Notes: a model not told the origin generated them from the letters alone. A stretch of 64,000 nucleotides of DNA from CANNBR01 sp964604015 (GCA_964604015.1 CAZRXF010000012.1:124001-188000), one strand, 5' to 3'; positions 43,376-52,179 are shown, numbered from the stretch's first letter. Numbers and translations: made by a program.

Positions 43376-44423
43376 GGGCCTCTAGTAAAGCGTCTTTTTG
43401 AGCGTGAGTAATCGGATTGGGCTCAGCCTCTTCTGCTAGTGCACTGATTTGTTTATGTAATGTGGCTAAGAGATGCTCCTTTTTAAGACCTTTTGCGGTA
43501 GTAGAAAATATTGCCATCAAAATATTTCTTGCAGTTTCTGTGATACGTCTGAGTTCTTTTGATGTTTCATCTTTGCTAAGGGCTTGTGCTGTGTAAGCAA
43601 GAATGGTTGTACTTCTCAGTACTGTTTCGCGGTTTGTCCATGGTCTAAGAGTATGTAAGTATGTTTCAAAACCTGAGTGCAATGCGTTATCAATGCATGC
43701 TTCAAACATTAGGCAGATTTCTCTTGATGAAGTATTCCGACGAAAATGAGTGTCATAAGGGGGGCATTGCATTCCTGCTGCAAGAGTTCGTGCATACAGT
43801 ACCCTTGCATTCATCTGGTAATACCGGTGGTTATGATGTTGCGGACAGTTTGTTTCTCGAAGAAAAACGTCTTTTACCCCATTAGGGTTGTCTGGTCGTA
43901 CTAATGCAATGGGAAGTCTTTGTGTCTTTTGATCTATCGTCATGAAGGGATTTGATAGAGAAGGATCGTTTTTTCTTTCTGTTCGTATATGAGCTGCAAT
44001 AGCTGCTACACACCGTTCTGAAAGCTGTGTTTGTGCAACCAAGGAAAGGAATGATTCCTCTTGGTGTGTTTCCCAGGGAATAAGAGGCCACTGTTTAAGT
44101 AGTTGGAGGAGGACTGTTTCATTGTGATAGTTGAGTGCTTCTACCCAGAAAGGGACAAACGAAAGAACAGGTTTACTGTGTGGTAGTCGACCTCTTCGAA
44201 CGGTAATAAGGGAGGGAGAGAGGAGAGAGAATTCGAGATTTGCTACAGTAAAAAAATTTGGAGGAAGAGGGTTCCCTTCTTGTAAATCATGTAAAGCTGA
44301 ATGATAAACAGCTGGATCGCCATTGGTAATATGAGAGAATCTGTCTGGAGCCATTCTAAGAGATTGAGTAAGTGCTTGAAGCCCTGTACATAACGTCATG
44401 CTTACAAAAAAAATAGCTTTCAT
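43329..44423 (-). CDS. Exported hypothetical protein
   Basis: 364 residues: signal peptide about 1-18 (TGLQA-LTQ), then a mostly helical protein. A stretch near 90-150 (ALNYHNETVLLQLLKQWPLI, SFLSLVAQTQLSERCVAAI) has the spacing of very degenerate ankyrin or helical repeats. No catalytic motif. It overlaps the end of comF convergently and follows the HD-domain gene by 14 bases, so those two are probably co-transcribed. Confidence 0.75.
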   Translation of the reverse strand: MKAIFFVSMTLCTGLQALTQSLRMAPDRFSHITNGDPAVYHSALHDLQEGNPLPPNFFTVANLEFSLLSPSLITVRRGRLPHSKPVLSFVPFWVEALNYHNETVLLQLLKQWPLIPWETHQEESFLSLVAQTQLSERCVAAIAAHIRTERKNDPSLSNPFMTIDQKTQRLPIALVRPDNPNGVKDVFLRETNCPQHHNHRYYQMNARVLYARTLAAGMQCPPYDTHFRRNTSSREICLMFEACIDNALHSGFETYLHTLRPWTNRETVLRSTTILAYTAQALSKDETSKELRRITETARNILMAIFSTTAKGLKKEHLLATLHKQISALAEEAEPNPITHAQKDALLEALTIVSRDMQRLPNRV

Positions 44424-44437
44424 CTGTTACTGCTCCC

Positions 44438-45502
44438 CTACTTGATAAATACTATGCCATATCCCTTCTCACACCATTTTTTGACTGCTTCAAATTCTTT
44501 TTTAAAGGAAGGATCGAGTGCGGTCAATTGTTTATATTTGTTTTTGCTGATACGCACGAGTGGATCGATAGCACGGCATTTTGGTTTGAAATTACATTCT
44601 CCCTTACCATAAGGAACTGCTTTAAATTGGGCGTAGATGTTCTCGCATCGCTTGAGAATGTCTTTGATCGTTTTGTTTTTCGATGTCTGTAGTTTTTTAA
44701 GAATTTTTTCGTCTGTTCCAAAGTGGATTTCATCTTTTGTTATTAATTTGTCTTTAAGCGCAAGCTGCATGGCTTGAGTGAATAACTGGTAAAAAGCATG
44801 GTTGTATTCAGATCCCCACACGTAGCGGGTAAAGGCAACTGAAAGATCAGCAAATTTTCTTGCAATAGCAGGAGTGGTAAAAAACCATTGGCCTTTTTCA
44901 AAATGCAGATCATTAACAATTTCCTGCGCATCTTGCTGATTAATGCGGTGGAAGATAACGCCGGTATGGATGTTGTACTGAATGCGGTCAGCACAGAGAT
45001 GAGGAGATGGTCGTTCAAGTGCCGTGTACGCGTGGTTATCGGGATTGAGCATTGTAAGAGAAATGCCATGGTTGTTGGTGATTGCTGGAATCTTCATTTG
45101 CTCAAGGAACCATTCATGAATTGAATCTTGGTAACAGCCGTTGTGCGTTACTTCATCGTGTTTGAAAAGAAGATCTGCAAGATGAGAAAAAGCGGTGTGT
45201 GATGCATCATGCAATAATCCGGCAACTTGTTCTTGTACCGGGGCGCCAGCGCGTTTTAACAATGCCCACACTCCAACGCAATGATCGTAACGACTAAAGT
45301 AAGGAGCAAGGCCAAAGTACCTGGTAGGTCCCGATTGATCGATTGATTTGAGACGTTCCATTGTTGGTGATGCGAGAACTTCTTCTAGAAGAGGATTATC
45401 CATCTCTTCATATCCCCATATGGTGAACACCTTTATTTTTGCAGCAAGTGGTACTACTAAAAAGAGCGTGCCCAAGAGAAAAATAGCAGAATGTTTTTTC
45501 AT
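44438..45502 (-). CDS. Exported HD-domain phosphohydrolase (SAMHD1/dNTPase-like)
   Basis: 354 residues with a signal peptide (about 1-21, VPLA-AKI). The HD site is intact: His74 (RYDHCVG), His98-Asp99 (LLHDASHTAFSH) and the downstream Asp of CADRIQYNIHTG, the arrangement of SAMHD1/YpgQ/Dgt-type nucleotide hydrolases. The opening of the domain (NPLLEEVLASPTMERLK, TRYFG) also matches that group. Most relatives are cytoplasmic, so export is unusual; a periplasmic or host nucleotide target is inferred. It reads away from the 45.5-46.5 kb repeat region. Confidence 0.88.
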   Translation of the reverse strand: MKKHSAIFLLGTLFLVVPLAAKIKVFTIWGYEEMDNPLLEEVLASPTMERLKSIDQSGPTRYFGLAPYFSRYDHCVGVWALLKRAGAPVQEQVAGLLHDASHTAFSHLADLLFKHDEVTHNGCYQDSIHEWFLEQMKIPAITNNHGISLTMLNPDNHAYTALERPSPHLCADRIQYNIHTGVIFHRINQQDAQEIVNDLHFEKGQWFFTTPAIARKFADLSVAFTRYVWGSEYNHAFYQLFTQAMQLALKDKLITKDEIHFGTDEKILKKLQTSKNKTIKDILKRCENIYAQFKAVPYGKGECNFKPKCRAIDPLVRISKNKYKQLTALDPSFKKEFEAVKKWCEKGYGIVFIK

Positions 45503-45575
45503 ATAATCCCTTCCCTAAGAGTTTCATGACGCTTCTACTGTAACGGAAAGTGGGGGAAATAACGAGCATTTGCGA

Positions 45576-45793
45576 GGGGTGTATTGCCACCCCTTCTTAA
45601 TCCCTACTTTTTTACTCTCATCTTTCTTTTGCACAAGAAGTAAGTATGCGCTCTGCGCGCAGCACCAAGGGGGTACTTGTCTACCCCTTTGGAATCAGGA
45701 CACAAACGTGCCGTTTGATCGCTTTTACGGCTCCAATCGTTCGTTGCGCCCTGTCGGTCGACAACTCAGTTCCGCCTGATGAGGAGTGACTAA
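45576..45793 (+). repeat. Repeat locus 1, left arm (module A, copy 1)
   Basis: Begins with hairpin GGGGTG/CACCCC (45576-45593) and continues as a sequence of about 185 bases that recurs at 62224-62407 with scattered substitutions, ending in the shared GAGGAGTGACTAA. Contains a second hairpin GGGGTA/TACCCC (45670-45687). Parts recur inverted at 46124-46418. Open frames here follow the repeat rather than a real gene. Confidence 0.8.
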
Positions 45794-45923
45794 TGTGGGG
45801 GCTGAAAAAATTCACTCTTTCCGAATTGGAGTTGCTTTTGCCTGTGACCCTACACTCTCACAACGTCGTCACCAGCGATACGTAGTGAGCGTCGGTGATC
45901 CAGTAGCATTGTAAAAATCATTA

Positions 45924-46113
45924 TTGTGTCATTCCCAAAAAAGGAGATTTATCGACCGAATGGTAGGGAAATCTTTAAGACAAATAAATGACATCTTCGA
46001 TACCTCAATAAAGAGGAATTTGTTCTGTTACGTCTGGATTCCCGTACCACTTACAGAGTCTGGTCAGAGCGCTTTGCACTCTGCTGCGACTCTGTTCGTT
46101 GGGAATGACACAA
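45924..46113. mobile_element. MITE-like element with perfect 15-bp terminal inverted repeats
   Basis: 190 bases bounded by TTGTGTCATTCCCAA (45924-45938) and its exact reverse complement (46099-46113). There is no coding sequence inside. The ends resemble the GTCATTCCC / GGGAATGAC palindromes found in many non-autonomous bacterial repeats. It sits near the centre of the larger inverted repeat 45576-46418. No target duplication was established. Confidence 0.65.
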
Positions 46114-46123
46114 GGAAGAAATT

Positions 46124-46418
46124 ATTCCTCATTAGGCGGAACTGAGTTGTCGCCCGTCAGGGCGCAAGGAGGATTGGAGCCGACAAGGGGTCCAGAGGAA
46201 CAGCTGGTGCCCTGTTTTAAAAGGGGTGGGCAAGCACCCCTTTTACGCTTGCCCTGCGTAAGGGCATACCTACGTCTTGAACGAAAGGCGTATTTTGTGA
46301 GAGCCCACAAAAAGGGACCGCTTTGGTGCTGCGCGCAGAGCGCATACATACGTCGCGTGCAAAACAACAAGGCAGAAATGTTCAAAAGAAAGTAGGGTTT
46401 CAGAGGGGTGGCGATACA
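46124..46418 (-). repeat. Repeat locus 1, right arm (inverted, mosaic copy)
   Basis: Inverted relative to the left arm. 46124-46184 matches the end of module A, 46321-46351 matches its beginning (GCGCTCTGCGCGC region), and 46395-46418 matches the leading hairpin. Between them 46219-46320 holds a hairpin with a 10-pair stem AAAAGGGGTG/CACCCCTTTT (46219-46244), TGCCCT/AGGGCA (46250-46266) and a module that recurs in the opposite sense at 52765-52843. The rest of 45503-46524 shows no gene. Confidence 0.75.
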
Positions 46419-46524
46419 CCACCAGAGCTGCTTTTTGCAACTTTATTATTCTGTGTTACGTTAGAGTGCGTACTTTTCAGAAACATTGTAAATCCTTGTA
46501 TATAAAGGAAAGGGAGTAACAACG

Positions 46525-47559
46525 ATGAGTAAACAATCATTCAAAACTAAGAGTTTCTATGGCCTTGCTGTAGCTGCCTTAATGGTGCTCTCTGGCTGTG
46601 ACTGGTGCTGCAAGAAGAAGAGCTGTTCGACATCTTCTGTTTCAGCTGCGTCTACCCCTGATGCAAACGATAAAAGCACGGTTCTTTTGACCATCGGTGG
46701 AAAGCCAGTAATTACGGAAACTCAATTTCAGGCATATTACAACCAGTTCCTTGCATCGAATCCTCGTCTGCAGGGAATGATTCAGTTCCTTCCTAACGCA
46801 AAACAAGAAATCTTCAAAGGCATGGCTAATGAAGAAATCGTTATGCACTGGGCTGAGTTGAGTGATGTTGCATCAAATGCTGAATATCAAAAAGAGCTTG
46901 AACAAGCTATTAAGATGATCAAGCGTGGATTGGCTGCAAAGCAATTTGAACAAAGCGTAGTTGGTAAAGTAGGTGTCTCTGAAGCTGAGATGAAGGATTA
47001 CTATGAAAAGCATAAGAATCCTGAGTTGGTGGTAACCCCAGGCGGTGTAAAAGCCCTTGGCGTAGAATTTGGGACACGCGCTCAAGCACAAGCTTTCATG
47101 GATAAAGCAAAAGGCAATGCAGCAAGTTTCAAATCTGCAGCCGATGCTGAAAAACTGAAAGTTCGTGAATTCAATGCAATCAACGATTTCAGCTTTGATG
47201 TTGACAAAAACATCAAGGACAAAGTGGTAGCGGTAAAAACCTTCCCATCAGTCATGGTTGTAGAAAGCTCTGACAAAAAGTTCTGGGTTGTTAATGCTGT
47301 CAGCAAAGAAGAAACCAAGTACCGTTCATTCGATGAAGTTCGTGAAGGCCTAAAAGCAGTGATTGAACGCGAAAAGATGGCAAAAGTGTGGACTGAAAAA
47401 ATCGATGAACTTAAAAAGAAGTATGATGTTGTTGAAGACATGGCTTTCTTTGAAAATGCACCGGTAGTTCCAGCTGGTCAAATGCCGATCAGTCAAGAAG
47501 ATCTAGCAGCTTTTGTTGAACAACAAAGAGCACAAGCTGAAGCGGAGCAAGGTGCTTAA
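46525..47559 (+). CDS. SurA/PpiD-like folding factor, lipoprotein
   Basis: 344 residues. The lipobox LSGC puts the lipidated cysteine at residue 25, so the protein should be anchored to a membrane and matured by Lgt and LspA. The body (VLLTIGGKPVITETQFQAYY, then NEEIVMHWAEL, EAEMKDYYEKHKNPEL) matches the N-terminal chaperone domain and parvulin-type linker of SurA/PrsA proteins; the rotamase core is weak. It likely helps fold exported proteins, fitting the many secreted genes here. AAAGGGAG precedes the ATG; a terminator follows. Confidence 0.88.
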   Translation: MSKQSFKTKSFYGLAVAALMVLSGCDWCCKKKSCSTSSVSAASTPDANDKSTVLLTIGGKPVITETQFQAYYNQFLASNPRLQGMIQFLPNAKQEIFKGMANEEIVMHWAELSDVASNAEYQKELEQAIKMIKRGLAAKQFEQSVVGKVGVSEAEMKDYYEKHKNPELVVTPGGVKALGVEFGTRAQAQAFMDKAKGNAASFKSAADAEKLKVREFNAINDFSFDVDKNIKDKVVAVKTFPSVMVVESSDKKFWVVNAVSKEETKYRSFDEVREGLKAVIEREKMAKVWTEKIDELKKKYDVVEDMAFFENAPVVPAGQMPISQEDLAAFVEQQRAQAEAEQGA

Positions 47560-47586
47560 TTAAAAACGTTGCATATACAACAAGAC

Positions 47587-47622
47587 AAGGGGGAGTTCTT
47601 ACTCAGAACGCCCCCTTTTTTT
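47587..47622 (+). terminator. Rho-independent terminator
   Basis: AAGGGGG pairs with CCCCCTT and the inner GTTCT with AGAAC, followed by seven T. Confidence 0.9.
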
Positions 47623-47635
47623 ACTAAGGGATGGT

Positions 47636-48652
47636 ATGGAAAAGGATGTGCGGGTACCGGGATTGCTGAAGACGCAGCTCTTTGCGTTGCTTGTTGGGAT
47701 GCTTGCGGTGCCGAGTGTAATGCAGGCTCGAGAAAAAAAGGTGAAAAAAAAGGAGGCGGTTGTACGTTCTTCTAATGCATCACAAAAACAGCCAAAAAAA
47801 GCTGTAGCTAAAAAAAGGCCTGCGGGAAAAGAAGTCAATAAGATAGCGGTACTTATTTACACCAACGTTCCTTCACAGGTGGGGGCTGATAGCAAAGAGT
47901 TTGAAAAAGTTCCCGATGTGGTCATTACCGAATTAGATATTCAAAGACCGTCTATCGATGGTAGAAAGCGTACTGCTCAAGAGCTTGTGATGGATAATCT
48001 GATGTACTGTGAGGCGGTTTATTTTTATCGCATGGTGGTTCCAGAAGACGCGGTCGATAAATACATTAACTCGATCAAAGAACAACATCACCTGACCGAT
48101 GATCGCTTGCGGGCAATGTTTAAAGAAGTTGGGTACACCTACGAAGAAGGGCGTTTCCAGCTTGCTATGGGTCAGGCAATTGATTCACTCATTAATTTTA
48201 AAGTCCGTTCACGTCTGGTTGCACTCGAAAAAGATGTTCGCGACTATTACGATGCGCACCCAGAGTATGAAGAAGCTTCCTACCGTATTAAAAAAGGATT
48301 TATTCCGGACACGCTGTTCAGCGAAGAAGAATTGAAAAATCTTTCGAGTGCCATGCTTGATAATCCTGCGATTCAATGGTCAACGTCATATTGGCTTTCA
48401 GAAGATGAAATGACCGATGAGCGCAAATCAATGCTCCAAGATATGAAGCCGGGTGCCTATTCACAGCCTGAGGCAGTAACGGGTGGGTATGAAGTAGTAC
48501 GCCTGCTGACGGTAAAAGCACGTGCATTAAAATCGTTTGAAGACCGTTATCGTGAAATCAGCATGCTGCTCCAAGAACCGCAGTATCATCAGCTCCTTGA
48601 TGAACTTAAAAATGAGCTTCTTGAAAAATATGAAGTGGTTTATTTTTCTTAA
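47636..48652 (+). CDS. Exported SurA-like periplasmic chaperone
   Basis: 338 residues: signal peptide about 1-31 (MQA-REK), a Lys-rich linker, then a SurA N-terminal-like domain (KIAVLIYTNVPSQVGAD...VVITELDI, AQELVMDNLMYCEAV, EDAVDKYINSIKEQHHLTDD), followed by a C-terminal region about 235-338 in the place of the rotamase domain but without clear active-site residues. It probably acts as an outer-membrane or secreted protein chaperone. Directly follows the related lipoprotein gene. Confidence 0.85.
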   Translation: MEKDVRVPGLLKTQLFALLVGMLAVPSVMQAREKKVKKKEAVVRSSNASQKQPKKAVAKKRPAGKEVNKIAVLIYTNVPSQVGADSKEFEKVPDVVITELDIQRPSIDGRKRTAQELVMDNLMYCEAVYFYRMVVPEDAVDKYINSIKEQHHLTDDRLRAMFKEVGYTYEEGRFQLAMGQAIDSLINFKVRSRLVALEKDVRDYYDAHPEYEEASYRIKKGFIPDTLFSEEELKNLSSAMLDNPAIQWSTSYWLSEDEMTDERKSMLQDMKPGAYSQPEAVTGGYEVVRLLTVKARALKSFEDRYREISMLLQEPQYHQLLDELKNELLEKYEVVYFS

Positions 48653-48673
48653 AATCTACGAGGAGAGGGGAGA

Positions 48674-49612
48674 ATGGTAACGAGATATGTGCTTCTTGTC
48701 GGGGGATTGTTGTCGATCATTGGCTCTGTTCAAGCGGAAGAGCAACCCGAAATGCCGCGCATTGAAGAAGGGTTTGTAGCTATTCCTGATGGTTCCATTT
48801 TTTATAAAAAACTTTCTTATCCAGCAACTGCTACGGCAGTTCCCTTGGTGTTTATCAATGGCGGACCTGGGCTTTCTCACGATCACCTTGTAGATATGGC
48901 TAGGCGACTTGCTGTTGATCGTCCGGTAGTGGTGTATGACCAGCTTGGTTGTGGTAAATCAGTTACAGCAGCAGGTGTGGAAGTTGTCTGGGATGTGCCT
49001 CGGTTTGTAGAGGAACTTGCATGCCTCTTGGATCATCTTGGAGGTGATCGTTGGTACGTACTTGGGCATTCATGGGGTGGTACTGTTGCGTTGAGTTACA
49101 CTGCTCATCATCAAAAAAAGGTTGCAGCATTGGTCCTTTCAAGTCCTCTTATTGGGACAAAAGAGTGGGCGGAAGATACGCGTGAATGCCTTACGTTGAT
49201 GCCGGCTGAACTACAAGAAACTATTGCACGACATGAAAAGGCAGGTACCACCGATTCGCCAGAGTTTCAGAATGCAGCTCAGAAATTTCAAGATGCTTTT
49301 TTGTGGCATTCCGGTCAAATGCCGCCATTCGCAGGAACCTTTAATTTGGACATGTATCGGATTATGTGGGGGCCGTATGAGTTTGATGCGACAGGAACCC
49401 TTAAAGATCTTTCGCTCTGGGGTGAATTGGAGACAATTTCTGTTCCCATGCTGTTTTGTTACGGACAGTTTGATTGGACTCGAGAAAGGACGGCGCGTCG
49501 AGTGACACAGGCAAAGCGGGTTGTTTTTGAAGAGTGCGGACATGTCAGTTTTATGGAGCAACCACTGGTGTATGCTACTGAGATAAGAAAATTTTTTCAG
49601 TCATGTGATTAA
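48674..49612 (+). CDS. Exported prolyl aminopeptidase (alpha/beta hydrolase)
   Basis: 312 residues with a signal peptide (about 1-21, SVQA-EEQ). The alpha/beta-hydrolase site is complete: oxyanion motif NGGPGLSHD, nucleophile Ser133 in GHSWGG, Asp in GQFDWT and His in CGHVSF. The GGPG and DQLGCGKS motifs mark the proline iminopeptidase (peptidase S33) family, which removes N-terminal proline. Export suggests use on peptides outside the cytoplasm. AGGAGAGGGGAG precedes the ATG; the dipeptidase gene follows. Confidence 0.9.
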   Translation: MVTRYVLLVGGLLSIIGSVQAEEQPEMPRIEEGFVAIPDGSIFYKKLSYPATATAVPLVFINGGPGLSHDHLVDMARRLAVDRPVVVYDQLGCGKSVTAAGVEVVWDVPRFVEELACLLDHLGGDRWYVLGHSWGGTVALSYTAHHQKKVAALVLSSPLIGTKEWAEDTRECLTLMPAELQETIARHEKAGTTDSPEFQNAAQKFQDAFLWHSGQMPPFAGTFNLDMYRIMWGPYEFDATGTLKDLSLWGELETISVPMLFCYGQFDWTRERTARRVTQAKRVVFEECGHVSFMEQPLVYATEIRKFFQSCD

Positions 49613-49651
49613 AAAGAAGACGGCTAATTTTGTAACCGGAAAGGAATGACA

Positions 49652-50341
49652 ATGAACACAAAAAAAACAACTCTAGGTCTGTTGTTATTAATGGGGACTG
49701 CGCACTTTGTCGGGTGCAAAGCAGGTGACAAGTCGACTACAACAGTGGCGACAGGGCAGAAAAAAGTTACCCCCGCTCAAACGCATACTTTGGTAAACGT
49801 TCGTGACTACTGCGGGGACGGGATTATTGTTGATCTGTGTTTTTATACCACCAAAAATTTCATGAACAAAAAATTCTACAGTCACAACGAACCGTTTTTA
49901 CATAAAGATGCAGCTGTCGCCTTGGCAAAGGCGGTAAAGGCTGCTCAAAAACATGGCTATAAATTGTTCATTTCTGATGCCTATCGTCCTATGCCGGTGC
50001 AACGGGCATTGTGGCAAGCACTTCCTGATGAGCGATACGTAGCAAATCCCGAAAAAGGTGGATTTCATACGCGGGGTATTGCGGTTGACATTACGCTTGT
50101 CGATAAAAACGGACACCAGCTTCCGATGCCTTCAGAAATTGATGATATGACAGAAAAAGCGCACCGAAAAAATTATGAAAAACTGCCCCAAAATATCCGT
50201 GAAAATATTCTGTTGCTTGAAAAAATCATGGATGAAGCAGGTTTTGAGCCATTTGCCTTTGAGTGGTGGCACTACAATCTCAAGGGGTGGAAAAACTATC
50301 CACCCTTGACCGTAACGTTTGATGAGTTGGTAGGCGCATAA
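49652..50341 (+). CDS. D-alanyl-D-alanine dipeptidase (VanX/DdpX family), lipoprotein
   Basis: 229 residues from ATG 49652 (AAAGGA 6 bases upstream). A lipobox-like FVGC puts a lipid anchor at Cys22. Zinc peptidase M15 motifs follow: DAYRPMPVQRALW, HTRGIAVDIT (zinc His and Asp) and EWWHYNL (catalytic Glu and third zinc ligand). It splits D-Ala-D-Ala; outside resistance clusters such enzymes recycle or scavenge cell-wall dipeptide. No vanH or vanA is nearby, so a resistance role is unlikely. Convergent with the adenosine deaminase gene. Confidence 0.92.
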   Translation: MNTKKTTLGLLLLMGTAHFVGCKAGDKSTTTVATGQKKVTPAQTHTLVNVRDYCGDGIIVDLCFYTTKNFMNKKFYSHNEPFLHKDAAVALAKAVKAAQKHGYKLFISDAYRPMPVQRALWQALPDERYVANPEKGGFHTRGIAVDITLVDKNGHQLPMPSEIDDMTEKAHRKNYEKLPQNIRENILLLEKIMDEAGFEPFAFEWWHYNLKGWKNYPPLTVTFDELVGA

Positions 50342-50358
50342 CGTTGAGTTTCAAATGT

Positions 50359-51450
50359 TTAACTGACGACGCATCCTGTTGCTCGCTCGTATCGATCCAA
50401 TTCCTGCGTGGCAAGGACTTTATCTTCTCGAGTTAAAAAACTTGCCTCAATTGCATGTCGCTGACAGGCAAGTAATTCCTGATCGGTAAAGCCAAGGTTT
50501 GCCTGTACAACAACGGCTTCTTGTTGTTCGGTCGTATCCCTGAACAGCGTTGGGTCATCAGAGTTACATGGATAGAGTCGTACCCCTTGTTGAAAAAGTG
50601 TGCGTGCAGGATGGTCGACTATTCGGCTACTTTTTACTGCGCCGGTACAGACATTGCTTGTTGGGCAGATTTCAAGATGCACCTTGCGTTCTTTAAGTAA
50701 TGCAATAACCGCTGGGTCTTCCCCTGCTCTGATTCCGTGCCCAACGCGAGTAACGCCTAGTTGCTCAATTGCATTTTTTATGTTGCCAGCGCTTCCCCAC
50801 TCTCCTGCGTGAGCGGCACAACCCAAGCCTGCGTCTCGTGCAAGAGTAAATGGCTCAATAAATTGTGTGTAATCATCAACTTCTTCCTCAGGGCCTGAAA
50901 GATGAATACCCACAAAGTGTTGGAGTTTGCCTTTTTTGCGTTCCTCGATCAGGTGACGTACGTATTCTGTTCCCTTTTGTCCTTGAGCGGGAGCTGCACC
51001 TTTAATGAGGGTAAGTAACGCTCCGGCGCGCATGTCCATGCGACTGTGCGCAATATCAATCGTGGTATTGCACGTTTCAAGCATTTCCTGCCATGAAATT
51101 TCTTTGTCCTCTGCCAATTGTGGACTCACGATTATTTCCATGAGTTTGATCCCTCGTGCATGTGCGCGCATGAGTGCATCTTCCATCAAACAATAAAAAT
51201 CGTAAGGTGTCCTCAAGACTGAGCAAAACCCAAAGTATGCCTTATTGAAGGTCTCAAAGTCATATGTCCTTTGAAAATCATACACGTCATCAGGAAGTGT
51301 GGTCTTATTTCGTTTTGCTATCTCTTCCCACAACGTTTTAGGAGCTCCTGCCATTTCAAGATGGGTATGGAGACTCACAACGATAGGAAGGGGAGATTTT
51401 TGTGCGCAAAAAAGCGTAAAAGGTAAGAAAAATAGAAACATTTTTTTCAT
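50359..51450 (-). CDS. Exported adenosine deaminase
   Basis: 363 residues from ATG 51450 (AAGGA 9 bases upstream). A signal peptide covers about 1-16 (MKKMFLFFLPFTLFCA). Converts adenosine to inosine. The zinc and catalytic residues are all present: HTHLE (His28, His30), GIHLSG, AAHAGEWG (zinc His and catalytic Glu), RVGHGIRAG, LEICPTSNV and NSDDPTLF (Asp). Export is the odd feature, since bacterial Add is cytoplasmic while secreted forms occur mainly in eukaryotes (ADGF/ADA2). It may act on adenosine in the periplasm or host compartment. Confidence 0.92.
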   Translation of the reverse strand: MKKMFLFFLPFTLFCAQKSPLPIVVSLHTHLEMAGAPKTLWEEIAKRNKTTLPDDVYDFQRTYDFETFNKAYFGFCSVLRTPYDFYCLMEDALMRAHARGIKLMEIIVSPQLAEDKEISWQEMLETCNTTIDIAHSRMDMRAGALLTLIKGAAPAQGQKGTEYVRHLIEERKKGKLQHFVGIHLSGPEEEVDDYTQFIEPFTLARDAGLGCAAHAGEWGSAGNIKNAIEQLGVTRVGHGIRAGEDPAVIALLKERKVHLEICPTSNVCTGAVKSSRIVDHPARTLFQQGVRLYPCNSDDPTLFRDTTEQQEAVVVQANLGFTDQELLACQRHAIEASFLTREDKVLATQELDRYERATGCVVS

Positions 51451-51492
51451 AAAACGACATCCTTTTTGAGTCGGTGATTTGTGAGTGATGGC

Positions 51493-51520
51493 AGTGTACT
51501 GTATCGGAGTCAAATGACAA
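51493..51520 (-). promoter_or_regulatory. Putative promoter of the adenosine deaminase gene
   Basis: On the minus strand TTGTCA, 16 bases, TACACT, about 40 bases before the start. Confidence 0.4.
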
Positions 51521-51722
51521 TGGAGTGTCTCAGTCTCATGGTTGAAAAAGTTGGGCTTATCATTACAAAACTGCTGAAAAATCTATTGGAGTCGTGTAGT
51601 CCTAGGGGCTACGAAAAAATGATGATGGTTCTAAACGGGGAGGGGACTCTAGAGAACACAAGAAAAAGAAGCGCGGAGGTTACTAAAAAAGAAATGTCAC
51701 AAGTACTTTTTAAGGAATAAAC

Positions 51723-52139
51723 ATGAAAAGAATCGTTTTATTGTTCGTTTTTGTTGGTGCTGTTGGTCAAATCGTTGCATCAGATGCAAGCCCTTCTTCA
51801 TCTCCTACGCCAGTTGATGATGCTGCAGCCGCAGCGGCCCTTACTTCAGCAGATGGAAGTTCAGCAGCAGCAGTTTCAACTGACGATGCTGCAACTCGTC
51901 TTCGTCATGCAGGAAAAAGAGATGTTGCTCCTGCAGCAGAAGCTGATGATTCTGCAGATGATCAAGAACCAGTGTCTCCAGTAGCACCGGCATCTCCAGC
52001 AGTCGATGCCGCCACAAGAGATGGTGGTGCAGCAGTAAGCGATGATGAAGATGCAGATGCCGCTGCAGCAGCTGCCGCCATGGCTGCATTGAGCACTGCT
52101 TCAGCTTCAGGCGACACAGACCCAGCTGCTCAAAGCTAA
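51723..52139 (+). CDS. Exported Ala/Asp/Ser-rich low-complexity protein
   Basis: 138 residues: signal peptide about 1-19 (IVA-SDA), then almost only Ala, Asp, Ser, Pro and Thr with runs of alanine. No folded domain is visible. AAGGA precedes the ATG and a terminator follows, which supports expression. It could be a surface spacer or a secreted disordered protein. Confidence 0.75.
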   Translation: MKRIVLLFVFVGAVGQIVASDASPSSSPTPVDDAAAAAALTSADGSSAAAVSTDDAATRLRHAGKRDVAPAAEADDSADDQEPVSPVAPASPAVDAATRDGGAAVSDDEDADAAAAAAAMAALSTASASGDTDPAAQS

Positions 52140-52179
52140 CCAGATGTTTTAAGTAAGCATCTGCTTACACAAATATCTC

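Noticed and set aside
45570..45779. Open frame with a similar translation to the one at 62187-62393
   Set aside because: Both follow repeat module A, lack a Shine-Dalgarno, differ in their N-terminal halves, and the third copy is inverted and interrupted. Shared translation reflects the DNA repeat.
46099..46395. Overlapping plus and minus frames in the right arm of repeat locus 1
   Set aside because: Composition follows the hairpins, with no start signal; the two frames shadow one another.
46475..46504. Promoter TTTCAG, 18 bases, TATATA before the lipoprotein gene
   Set aside because: Its transcript start would fall inside the Shine-Dalgarno, so it probably is not the promoter used.
49652..50341. 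Vancomycin-resistance function for the VanX-like gene
   Set aside because: No vanH, vanA or regulator nearby, and the lipobox suggests action outside the cytoplasm.
51481..51720. 79-codon GTG-started frame ending just before the Ala/Asp-rich gene
   Set aside because: It begins inside the promoter region of the adenosine deaminase gene, and its composition is unconvincing. A GGAG 4 bases before ATG 51514 keeps a small chance that it is real.
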